Virus record (IMG/VR): IMGVR_UViG_3300032291_002325
Coordinates: 1 to 25,379 of that record
DNA length: 25,379 nt
Origin: a virus
Reading direction: 5' to 3' (one strand)
Shown: positions 14,988-21,254 of the stretch, piece by piece
Layout: the number at the start of each line of letters is the position of its first letter
How positions within the stretch are numbered: position 1 is the first letter of the stretch
The notes under the pieces: model-generated
The model's database searches: none
What the model was told of the DNA's origin: nothing
Seen by the model: the letters and a program-made list of their open reading frames with translations, nothing else
Program-made: the position numbers and the translations under genes

Positions 14988-16529
14988 TCACTTGGATTGT
15001 AACCCTCGCAGAGCGCGGACTCGGACGGCACGTTGGTGCGGGGTCAGGGTGACACGGCGATGAGAGGGTGGGGCGTCCCTTAGCGCTACGGCACCCAAGG
15101 CGTGGGCCATAGCCAAGTCATCGTGCATCCCGGCTGGTGCCTCTGGGTTCTTCTTGCCTTCTGGCACACAGAGCGCGGCCAATTCCATGTAGCTTGCTTG
15201 GCACGTCGCCACGAGCAGATTGTTGGCTATCAGTGACCTCAGGGCAGCGTGGGCCTCTTGTTTCGAGTCCGCAGTGGTCGTCCAGGGTTTGTAGTCACGG
15301 TGCCACAGTGCTCTGTACCCGACCTCCTTCAGGCGATCTATAACCGGCCCGCCGAAGCTGTTGGACTCAACAAGCACGAAGGCCCCGTTGTACATGCCTC
15401 CTATCTCGGCTACCTTGCGGGCGAAATCCAGGGGCTTAATCTGGTTGGACCGGAAGGTGGCCACGACAGTCTGCAGGGTCACTGAGTACACAACGATGGT
15501 CGAGTAATCGTTGCGGACGCCTCCCCCGATGTCCACCCCCATGACGTAGCCCTCGTGCTCCTTGGGCTGTTCGAGCTGGCAGAGTCTGTTGGGGGAAGAC
15601 GCAACGCGGGCAGTGACCTGGCCAATCTCGTCTGGTTCGTACCATGAACCGGTTCTGGCCAGGAAGCATTCACTCGGCTTGGCTGGATAGTCCACCCTGA
15701 ACCGGAAGTTGCCGGGCTCTCCAGCTTCAGTGAATTCGGCTATCTTGGCCCTGCGCCAATTCAGCTGTTCATTGTCGAGGCCAAGCTCCTGTGCGAGTTC
15801 CTCTTCCTCGGAGGTCGGCTCCCAACCTTGTGGGACAGTTAGGCGGTGCGCGGGTGAAGAGTGCCACCAGACGTCAACTATGCACCACTCTCCGGGTTCG
15901 GGTGGGTCTGCTGGGTCCCAGGTCTTGGCCTTGCTGCACAGCTCGTGGAACTTATCGAATGGCCGGTTCGGGGTGGACTCAATGAGAACCCGACCTCTCA
16001 GACCGCCAAGGGCCATCAACATCCCGACCGGGTCTTGATAGTAGGCAATCTCAGACAGGTGGGCGCCACGGAACACCATGCCCCTGACCCCATCGGCGTG
16101 CCCAGCTGTGGCAGATATGGAAGAGGCCCCGGTGTCTTGGAGCTCTGTGCGCCCTATGCTGGACTTCTTCAGCTTCCGTCGCAGAAGTGGATTCAGCTTA
16201 GACAGGTGGTCTATCCACATGGCGTCGAGCTTCCTAAGCTCCGCCGAGACTGCAGCCACGTGGGCAACGCACACATAAGTGTGTGGGTTCTGGGTGCGGA
16301 GGAATTCCCTCAGGAAGTAGGCCCGGCCTGCGGTAGAAGCCCCAATCTGTCGAGCCTTCCTGACGATGACCTTGGCCTCTGGTGAATGGTCCAGAGCATC
16401 GAAGATCATCTGCTGTTCAAGGCTGGGCCGGAATGGGACAAGCTCTCCGCTGGTCTTGTCCACAATCTTCAGTAGCCCAGCGAACTTGCGCATGGGGACA
16501 AGGTCCCAGATACCGACTGGCGCGTTCAA
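14988..16529 (-). CDS. terL: Terminase large subunit (ATPase and nuclease)
   Basis: This 513-residue packaging motor protein has a Walker A-type loop VRKARQIGASTAGRA (residues 56-70), in which R-Q-x-G-x-S/T is the terminase form. Its Walker B is MVFRGAHLSEIAYY (151-164), with the acidic E160. A coupling motif is seen at VLIESTPN (181-188). The RNase H-like nuclease has acidic residues in YVMGVDIGGGVRNDYST (D333), VLVESNSFGG (E388) and GMHDDLAMAHALG (D470/D471). The length is normal and both domains are complete. It starts with TTG at 16529, overlapping the stop of the sigma-like gene (TTGA), as two other genes in the window do. It cuts concatemers and drives DNA into the capsid through the portal encoded next. 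Confidence 0.93.
   Translation of the reverse strand: MNAPVGIWDLVPMRKFAGLLKIVDKTSGELVPFRPSLEQQMIFDALDHSPEAKVIVRKARQIGASTAGRAYFLREFLRTQNPHTYVCVAHVAAVSAELRKLDAMWIDHLSKLNPLLRRKLKKSSIGRTELQDTGASSISATAGHADGVRGMVFRGAHLSEIAYYQDPVGMLMALGGLRGRVLIESTPNRPFDKFHELCSKAKTWDPADPPEPGEWCIVDVWWHSSPAHRLTVPQGWEPTSEEEELAQELGLDNEQLNWRRAKIAEFTEAGEPGNFRFRVDYPAKPSECFLARTGSWYEPDEIGQVTARVASSPNRLCQLEQPKEHEGYVMGVDIGGGVRNDYSTIVVYSVTLQTVVATFRSNQIKPLDFARKVAEIGGMYNGAFVLVESNSFGGPVIDRLKEVGYRALWHRDYKPWTTTADSKQEAHAALRSLIANNLLVATCQASYMELAALCVPEGKKNPEAPAGMHDDLAMAHALGAVALRDAPPSHRRVTLTPHQRAVRVRALRGLQSK
14995..15007 (-). promoter_or_regulatory. GAGGGTTACAATC motif before the portal gene
   Basis: The minus-strand 13-mer is identical to that at 3990-4002, here inside the last codons of the terminase gene and 20 nt before the portal ATG. 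A candidate promoter -10 box or other operon-boundary signal; no -35 hexamer is evident. Confidence 0.4.
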
Positions 16530-17023
16530 TTCTTCTTGCCCTTCCCTGCCGCTGCGGGTGCGCGACCTCGCCGGGGGGCCAGCAGGGCCTCTATCCCCAT
16601 CACCTCTGCTGCAGCGACCTGTTTGGCCTGAAGAAGAGACTCGGGGTTGCCACTCGCCTTATCTTCGGGGTCAATAATTCCCCCTCCTTCGGGGGATTCA
16701 GGGTCTGCCCCTGCTGGGCCAGGAGGTAGAGGCTGGGTTGGCTCTGGTTGGCGACGACCGAGCTTGCTGACCCAGCCAGTGGTGACCATGGTGACCCAAG
16801 TGCTGAACTTGGACCTCGTTGGGTCGAATCCACTGTTGGTGTTCTGCTGCAGATGCAGAATGTAGGCCGTCAACTCCTGGGTCACGTCCTCATAGGACCA
16901 CTCAGGTCTGTACTTCTTCGCGCTGGCAATCAACCCCGCCTTGTAGGCTATCCTGGTGATCTCATTGTTGAGGATGGCCACCTGGAGCCTGTAATCGGAA
17001 TCCTTGCCATGGCGTGAGTTCAA
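16526..17023 (-). CDS. Sigma-70 region 2-like protein
   Basis: In this 165-residue protein, residues about 43-91 read YEDVTQELTAYILHL, then GFDPTRSKFSTWVTMVTTGW, then VSKLGRR. This closely follows sigma-70 region 2 (DL-x-QE, then FDP-x-x-x-x-FSTW/Y, then a basic helix), which binds the RNA polymerase clamp and the -10 element. The C-terminal half (about 92-165) is Pro/Gly-rich, then helical, and ends in a basic tail; no region 4 is visible. Start: TTG at 17023 with AGGTGG seven bases upstream, overlapping the stop of the upstream gene (TTGA). It could be a phage sigma subunit that pairs with a separate region 4 partner, or an anti-host factor using the same fold. Its place next to terL suggests control of late genes. 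Confidence 0.7.
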   Translation of the reverse strand: MNSRHGKDSDYRLQVAILNNEITRIAYKAGLIASAKKYRPEWSYEDVTQELTAYILHLQQNTNSGFDPTRSKFSTWVTMVTTGWVSKLGRRQPEPTQPLPPGPAGADPESPEGGGIIDPEDKASGNPESLLQAKQVAAAEVMGIEALLAPRRGRAPAAAGKGKKN

Positions 17024-17505
17024 GATTCCACCTGATCCATGAGGAGTTGTGCGAGTTGGGCCACTGCTGGGTCAACGGGTTTGACTCCAGTCTTATTGGC
17101 GGCCTCTGCCAGTGCCCTTCTGTGAGCCCTTCGGTCTTCCACCACGTACTTGGCGACTTCCACCCGGGCTCTGCTTGGGTCCTTGTCCTTCAAGCTGTCT
17201 CTGAGAGCCTGCATGGCGGGCGCGAGCAGGTCCTCCATCTGGTGCTCTATATCAGTCAGTGGCACGTTGAGTGCCTGGGCCAGCGGGTTGGTGGATGGAG
17301 CTGGAGGAGGAGGAGGTGACTTGGGCTCAATGCCAGCGGTCAGAGAGGTGAACGCGGTCGAGTGAATCTCGTGGGTCCGCCATGTGTGGCCACATTCCGG
17401 TTCAGTGCACTTGCGGATTCGGTGCACCGTCCCATCAGTGAACTTGTCCGCCGCGTATGTGGCGTGAGTTCGGTGGCTGTAGGTTCCGCACTTGGGACAC
17501 TGCAT
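17020..17505 (-). CDS. Zinc-ribbon protein (Ogr/NrdR-like N-terminus) with small-terminase-like C-terminus
   Basis: This is a 161-residue protein. Residues 1-48 form a four-Cys ribbon: CPKC (C3, C6) and CTEPECGHTWRTHE (C33, C38), with THATY and VHRIRKC between. The layout CPxC, then R-x-x-x-C, then C-x-x-T-x-x-T-x-E is shared by Ogr/Delta late activators and NrdR repressors. A Pro/Ser linker (62-75) leads to a helical C-terminus (80-161). Its phrase LLAPAMQALRDSLKDKDPSRARVEVAKY resembles the 'A-x-x-x-L-x-x-x-L-x-D-x-D' helices of some terminase small subunits. It is first in the late operon, two genes before terL, where a small terminase might be expected. Both readings are inference: DNA-binding late regulator, small terminase, or both. 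Confidence 0.6.
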   Translation of the reverse strand: MQCPKCGTYSHRTHATYAADKFTDGTVHRIRKCTEPECGHTWRTHEIHSTAFTSLTAGIEPKSPPPPPAPSTNPLAQALNVPLTDIEHQMEDLLAPAMQALRDSLKDKDPSRARVEVAKYVVEDRRAHRRALAEAANKTGVKPVDPAVAQLAQLLMDQVES

Positions 17506-17565
17506 TGGCTACTATCCGTTATAATGGTTGGGGATAACCTACCTCATAACCTTAGGATATCATAA
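17506..17565. promoter_or_regulatory. Divergent control region between late operon and plus-strand genes
   Basis: This 60-nt gap separates two outward-facing regulator-like genes. On the plus strand it contains TATAAT at 17519-17524 (context CCGTTATAATGG), about 42 nt before the GTG start. On the minus strand it contains TATGAT near 17564-17559 and two direct AGGTTAT repeats (AAGGTTATGAGG and TAGGTTATCCCC) 12 nt apart, which could be an operator. No -35 boxes are convincing. Confidence 0.5.
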
Positions 17566-18156
17566 GTGTCTGACTCTCGCCACTGCTACGCGTGGACAGA
17601 TGAAGACACTAAGGCCTATTGGTCAGAAGTCGAGAGAGAGAAGGAATTCGACCGCAGGGGCGGGAGGGCTTCCATATACGAGCCCCACTGGGACAAGATC
17701 CCTGACTGCTGCTCCGCACATGAGGGGCAGCTGTCCTGCTCCAGACACTTACCAGAGCTCGTGTACTTCAGGTCAGTGGTCATCCGGAGAGCCTTGGGCT
17801 GCCTTCCCTTGCGTGACAAGGAGACCCTCGGCGTTGCTATGTCCAAGAGAGGAGGACGCAACGGAGACGGCAAGGACTGCGCCCGGCTGGTCGGGGTCGG
17901 GCAGACCACTTGGGTGGAGCGCATGAACGTTGCTGAGCGCCGACTCAAGATAGTGATTGGGATGATGGACGAGTTGGGCGTCCGAAGCAGGAAGTCTGTC
18001 GTCAACTCAAGCAAGTGGCCACAATCTGTGTCTGCCTATCTTGACTGTTGGAGCACTGCAGGCGCTGCGAACATTCTTGGGATGAGACAGTCAACCGTCT
18101 ACTATCACCTGAAGAAGACCCCGGCTATCTTGTACATCCTGAATCGCTGGAGGTGA
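17566..18156 (+). CDS. Helix-turn-helix transcription regulator (sigma region 4 / ArpU-RinA-like)
   Basis: In this 196-residue protein, residues 79-130 (CLPLRDKETLGVAMSKRGG, then GDGKDCARLVGVGQTTWVERM, then AERRLK) follow the form of sigma region 4 and ArpU/RinA-type regulators: a 'LP-x-R-[DE]-x-E-x-L' helix, then a helix-turn-helix with V-G-V-G-Q-T-T at the turn. A second candidate helix-turn-helix is at 163-185 (STAGAANILGMRQSTVYYHLKK). The N-terminal part has Cys/His residues (C7, C48, C49, H52, C58, H61) that could bind a metal. The GTG start at 17566 has AGGA eight bases upstream. It faces away from the sigma-region-2-like operon. A role in late or middle transcription is inferred; target and partner are unknown. 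Confidence 0.65.
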   Translation: MSDSRHCYAWTDEDTKAYWSEVEREKEFDRRGGRASIYEPHWDKIPDCCSAHEGQLSCSRHLPELVYFRSVVIRRALGCLPLRDKETLGVAMSKRGGRNGDGKDCARLVGVGQTTWVERMNVAERRLKIVIGMMDELGVRSRKSVVNSSKWPQSVSAYLDCWSTAGAANILGMRQSTVYYHLKKTPAILYILNRWR

Positions 18157-18284
18157 GGGCTTGTCGTTAGGTCTTCTATAGAATTGCGTTAGTTACGAGA
18201 GCGAGTTATTAGTCCCACATATGAATGAGTCCCGCGCGCTGCAACGCCGGGACTCTGGCCGAACCCCCCTACACGAGGTCTGAC
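18157..18284 (+). promoter_or_regulatory. Leader with hairpin before the 682-residue gene
   Basis: This 128-nt gap holds a stem-loop at 18228-18254: AGTCCCG pairs with CGGGACT, plus an inner 3-bp extension after a bulge. It is followed by the ribosome site GAGG and ATG at 18285. No U-tract follows, so it is not a clear terminator. An AT-rich stretch (18175-18225) could hold a promoter but no hexamer pair is convincing. Confidence 0.45.
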
Positions 18285-20333
18285 ATGAACAACATAGCCC
18301 ATCCGGCCCCTTCTGTCAATAGTCCTTACGATCCGGACCTCAACAGATTCGGGCTCAATCAGCACAGCCTGATAGGGTTCCGAGACGGAAGCGGCCCGGT
18401 TCAGTTGGTCAGTGTCGAGGACATTGTCCAGAACCCGGACAGATACGAGTGCAACGGTGAATGGAAGACCCTGAAGTCTGGGTGCCCGTTCCACCGTCAC
18501 GGCTACAACTCCAAGAACGGTTCTCTTCAGTTCACGGTGGACGCCGAGTCTGGAAGGTTCACCTACATATGTAGGGACCCCAACCACGAGCACCCCGGTG
18601 CTAAGGACAGGAGGGACTCGTTCGGCAACCCCTACTGGATGTACCACGTTCACTGCTCTCGCCACTCCTCCGGCCGCGGCGAAGCAGTGGTTGACCGTGG
18701 GTGCTTCGCATACATAGAGGTCAAGTCCTGGGACAATGAAGCTCAGATAGTTCTGTCCAACTGGATGAACCAGTCTGGTGTGCAACAAGCCTCGGTGTAC
18801 GTGGACGCGAAGCGCACCGTCAACCGTGTCTACTTCCGCAAGGCCAAGGATGGAGAGTACGCGGACGGTTATCTGAACGCTGACGAGAGTTCAGGGGTCA
18901 GGTTCGTAGCCTCCACCAATAAGGTCAAGCTCCCCGACGAGTCTGGTTGGCGCAAGAGTGGTGGCTGCCCCGAGTACACGTCTGCAGGTGTGCTGCCTTC
19001 ATCCCTGTGGAACAAGTCCATCGTCCCTTGTGTGGGCGAGAAGCTGAGCAGCAAGGACGGCCAGCCCAAGAAGCCCAAGCAGCAGTCGAGTGTTGAGGGA
19101 TTCCGCCGCAACTACACCGACAGGATGGAATCTGTTGGTGAGCGCGAGGCTCGCTCTTCCTTCAAGAAGGGTGACGGTCACTCCCGTCTGCTGGATGGGA
19201 TTGAAGGTTTCGAGCCTTCCCCTGAAGACAGCAGGTCTGAGGCGGAACAGCTGGCCCGAGCCATCCACGAGTACAAGGACCGCGTGTGGAGTGTTAGGTG
19301 CAAGCGAGCCCCGACCCTCCTTACTACGTGGAACAAGGGCGGGGTTGGCAGTAGCAGTCACACTAAGCTGACCTGTTGGCAGGCTTCCTGTGAAGACTGC
19401 AGACCCTTCGTCCTTGGGTCACTGGCGAGTGCTGTTGAGGTTCACCTTCTGTCTCTCTTCCGTGCTGGGGCAACAATCTCAATGTACAGGGCGCCCCTGG
19501 AAGTCCACACCAATGGATATACTAAGCTCTCCCTGAATAGGTGGTCGAATGATTCTAAGACCGATGATAATGGGGGGTGTGTCAGCTCACACATGATAAC
19601 TCGGGTCTCTTCTTCTACGGAGACCCGAGTTATCATCGGAAATGACTGGATAGGCCTGAAGGCCCACGGAGAGGTAGTATATTTCTTCTGCCGCAACCCC
19701 GATGCGGGAGGCAACAAGAACCTCGTCCCCACTGTTATCGCTAAGAATGGGGTTCCCCATCTTGGTGGGACCGTTAGGAATGAGGCCGACATTCTCGCCA
19801 CCGTGTCAGTGATCTTGGACGCGAAGCACATGCAGACCGCAACTGCAGAAGAGTTGAACGGCGACCTGCTGTTTGGGCCCAGGTCCACTGTCTCCAAGAT
19901 CAACAAGCTCCGTCAGTCCATCACCGGCCGGGGTTCTTCTTCTGCCCCGCAGGGTGCGCAGCAGCAGCAGAAGAAGGAGCGTCGTGAGAAGGAAGGGGTC
20001 GAGGACTTCCAGTCTATCCCGGTGTATGGCATCGGAGGGTTCTTGGAGGAGCTCTCCGACACCGTGGAGACCACCATAACTATGGAAGACCCTACTGGTG
20101 GTGGCCTGTTCACCAAGAACAACAGGGGTGGTGTCCACATGCCGGGGGTCAACACCACCTTCGTCGCCAATAGCGCCGTGGACAAGGGCAGGCTGAAGAA
20201 GGGAACCCCCGGTCACAAGAGGGGCGGAAGCAAGAAGCATCAGGAAGAGGTGACGGAGCTCCAAACGAGCATAGACTCGGCTCTGGATGGTGGTCACAGC
20301 GTCAAATACTTCACCCCCGGGAGTGTTGGTTGA
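18285..20333 (+). CDS. Cys/His-containing protein of unknown function, carrying repeat copy 3 in frame
   Basis: This 682-residue protein starts at ATG 18285 (GAGG six bases upstream); an ATG 20 codons earlier has no ribosome site and lies within the hairpin region. Residues 67-103 contain CPFHRHG and, 20-odd residues later, YICRDPNHEH, a C-x2-H/C-x4-H arrangement reminiscent of CHC2-type primase zinc fingers but not a match to a classic primase. A second cluster (339-372) has VRCKRAPTL, LTCWQASC and CEDCRPF, reminiscent of replication initiators. Residues 560-585 are Gln/Lys/Glu-rich and the C-terminus is Gly/Lys-rich. Residues about 432-451 are encoded by the repeat element. The codon use looks alike before and after it. 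A nucleic-acid role is possible; I do not recognise the family. Confidence 0.75.
   Translation: MNNIAHPAPSVNSPYDPDLNRFGLNQHSLIGFRDGSGPVQLVSVEDIVQNPDRYECNGEWKTLKSGCPFHRHGYNSKNGSLQFTVDAESGRFTYICRDPNHEHPGAKDRRDSFGNPYWMYHVHCSRHSSGRGEAVVDRGCFAYIEVKSWDNEAQIVLSNWMNQSGVQQASVYVDAKRTVNRVYFRKAKDGEYADGYLNADESSGVRFVASTNKVKLPDESGWRKSGGCPEYTSAGVLPSSLWNKSIVPCVGEKLSSKDGQPKKPKQQSSVEGFRRNYTDRMESVGEREARSSFKKGDGHSRLLDGIEGFEPSPEDSRSEAEQLARAIHEYKDRVWSVRCKRAPTLLTTWNKGGVGSSSHTKLTCWQASCEDCRPFVLGSLASAVEVHLLSLFRAGATISMYRAPLEVHTNGYTKLSLNRWSNDSKTDDNGGCVSSHMITRVSSSTETRVIIGNDWIGLKAHGEVVYFFCRNPDAGGNKNLVPTVIAKNGVPHLGGTVRNEADILATVSVILDAKHMQTATAEELNGDLLFGPRSTVSKINKLRQSITGRGSSSAPQGAQQQQKKERREKEGVEDFQSIPVYGIGGFLEELSDTVETTITMEDPTGGGLFTKNNRGGVHMPGVNTTFVANSAVDKGRLKKGTPGHKRGGSKKHQEEVTELQTSIDSALDGGHSVKYFTPGSVG
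19578..19635. repeat. Hairpin-plus-palindrome element, copy 3, inside a coding sequence
   Basis: The near-palindrome TGTGTCAGCTCACACA (19578-19593) is followed by a 42-nt stem-loop (19594-19635): arm TGATAACTCGGGTCTC, loop TTCTTCTACG, arm GAGACCCGAGTTATCA, a perfect 16-bp stem. Compared with copy 2 the loop is the exact reverse complement relative to the palindrome, yet both read TTCTTCTACG along their own transcript. The coding frame passes through as CVSSHMITRVSSSTETRVI, avoiding the TGA TAA present in another frame. Confidence 0.92.
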
Positions 20334-20364
20334 GCAGATAGGCTCAATCTCAATAGATCGCCTA

Positions 20365-20394
20365 TAGCACCTCCTTAAATATAAGGAGGTGCTA
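20365..20394 (+). promoter_or_regulatory. Hairpin that buries a perfect ribosome site behind an anti-Shine-Dalgarno mimic
   Basis: The arm TAGCACCTCCTTA (20365-20377), loop AATA and arm TAAGGAGGTGCTA (20382-20394) form a perfect 13-bp stem. The 3' arm is the ribosome site of the gene at 20397 (AAGGAGG, seven bases from ATG). The 5' arm includes CACCTCCTTA, the sequence of the 3' end of bacterial 16S rRNA. Translation should be blocked while the stem is folded. No U-run follows, so a terminator role is less likely. Confidence 0.85.
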
Positions 20395-20396
20395 CA

Positions 20397-20774
20397 ATGT
20401 CGCACTCAAGAGCAGTGGTTCAACAGACTCTGGCCAGCTACAGTGGGGCCAAATGGCGTGAGGTCAAGGGGGACAAGGAGGGACTGAGGTTTGGAGAGTT
20501 CAGGAGTCAGACCTATCCTTCAGGACCCGTTGAACACATAGCGATGCTCCACGTCGGTCTTCTCTCCGAAGATGAAGTGGGCAGAGAAGCTTACGACCAA
20601 CAGTTCACCGCCCAGTTGACGGTTGTATGGGACCGGTCCACCAAGCAGATGGAAGTCCGTTCCGAGCCCCGTCGGTCGGGAATTACGGGCAAGAGGCTCT
20701 CACCCTCGGGCGAGCTCTCTTATCTGACCAGAGAATTCGCACGCCGCTTCGAAGCCAAGATGAGGAGCTAAGAT
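20397..20774 (+). CDS. Hypothetical protein, 124-125 aa, under hairpin control
   Basis: This protein of about 124 residues has no recognised family. It is a mix of charged helix and strand: KWREVKGDKEGLRFGEF (19-35), QFTAQLTVVWDRSTKQMEV (69-87), and a basic C-terminal helix SYLTREFARRFEAKMRS. There is no membrane segment and no Cys. The coding frame ends at the stop at 20769-20771; the few bases after it lead directly into the next start. Its start has a full AAGGAGG, entirely hidden in a 13-bp hairpin, so it is probably made only under certain conditions or when the upstream mRNA is opened by a ribosome or helper. Soluble and basic; function unknown. Confidence 0.7.
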
Positions 20775-20775
20775 A

Positions 20776-21051
20776 ATGAACCGCTCTGGACTCGTTCTTC
20801 TCGCCCGCGCCCTCACCCTCCCGGCTGATACGGAGCTTCCCGATGACCCCCTCGACCTACTCAGTGCAGATGAGCGATTCTCACTCCGTCTCTGCGAGGC
20901 ACTCGCACGAGTGCCCAGAGGCGCCAGAGGGGTCAACCATCCGCACAGCGGCGTTGTCGGTACCCCTGGTGGCGTTCCTGCTGGTGGCGCTCAATCTGGT
21001 GCTACTTCTGGCGGCTCTGACAGTAGAAGTGCTTCTCGCGTACTCAAGTAG
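20776..21051 (+). CDS. Hypothetical protein, 91 aa, overlapping a membrane-protein gene
   Basis: This is a 91-residue frame starting four bases after the preceding stop, with GAGGAG about ten bases upstream. The first half (ARALTLPADTELPDDPLDLL, then SADERFSLRLCEALARV) has normal GC-rich codon use and looks like a soluble small protein. The second half is Gly/Ser-rich and low in complexity, as expected where a different frame (20843-21061) takes over as the constrained one. Its stop TAG is part of the ribosome site for the 49-residue gene. It may be a real short protein with an unstructured tail. No family is recognised. Confidence 0.5.
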   Translation: MNRSGLVLLARALTLPADTELPDDPLDLLSADERFSLRLCEALARVPRGARGVNHPHSGVVGTPGGVPAGGAQSGATSGGSDSRSASRVLK

Positions 21052-21061
21052 GAGATTCTAA
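20843..21061 (+). CDS. Small membrane protein, 72 aa, nested in another frame
   Basis: This 72-residue frame is shifted by one base relative to the 91-residue gene it overlaps. ATG at 20843 has GGAG seven bases upstream (GGAGCTTCCCGATG). Residues 1-34 are polar. Residues 36-66 form one strongly hydrophobic segment (AALSVPLVAFLLVALNLVLL, continuing LAALTVEVLLAY), and the protein ends SSRRF, so the basic end is likely cytoplasmic. GC at third positions is high across the frame. The stop TAA shares its last base with the ATG of the next membrane gene (TAATG), indicating translational coupling. It could be a holin, an antiholin or other small membrane protein; position beside further mini membrane proteins supports a membrane function. 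Confidence 0.6.
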   Translation: MTPSTYSVQMSDSHSVSARHSHECPEAPEGSTIRTAALSVPLVAFLLVALNLVLLLAALTVEVLLAYSSRRF

Positions 21062-21210
21062 TGGAAACCGTTATCCAGATCTATGCGGCATTCTTCTACG
21101 CTGTGCATATTGCATTGTACGGAGGGCTGGTGCTCTTCGTGGTCCTCGGGATCCCGTACGTGTGCTTGAAGACGTTGCTGAGGGCGTTGTTTAGCAACTC
21201 CCGGAGTTGA
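21061..21210 (+). CDS. Small membrane protein, 49 aa
   Basis: This is a 49-residue protein starting at ATG 21061 with TAGGAG seven bases upstream; the ATG overlaps the stop of the 72-residue gene by one base. Residues 4-38 are hydrophobic (IQIYAAFFYAVHIALYGGLV, then LFVVLGIPYVC), followed by a basic tail KTLLRALFSNSRS. It has one long or two short membrane segments. It is the second in a coupled chain of tiny membrane proteins. No family is recognised; holin-like or envelope-modifying roles are possible. Confidence 0.65.
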   Translation: METVIQIYAAFFYAVHIALYGGLVLFVVLGIPYVCLKTLLRALFSNSRS

Positions 21211-21227
21211 GCTGTCACACTGTTCTA

Positions 21228-21243
21228 ACCCCCATATGGGGGT
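21228..21243 (+). promoter_or_regulatory. Short GC hairpin directly before a microgene ribosome site
   Basis: ACCCCCATATGGGGGT is a perfect 16-nt palindrome (6-bp stem, AUAU loop in RNA). The ribosome site GGAGGTG (21244-21250) begins at the next base, and a GTG start follows at 21255. It resembles the other hairpins that sit on or beside ribosome sites in this window. Confidence 0.6.
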
Positions 21244-21254
21244 GGAGGTGCTAA

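Noticed and set aside
13217-15052. Plus-strand open frame of 611 codons opposite the portal gene
   Set aside because: Antisense to a recognisable portal; composition (Gly/Arg/His-rich) is that of a shadow frame.
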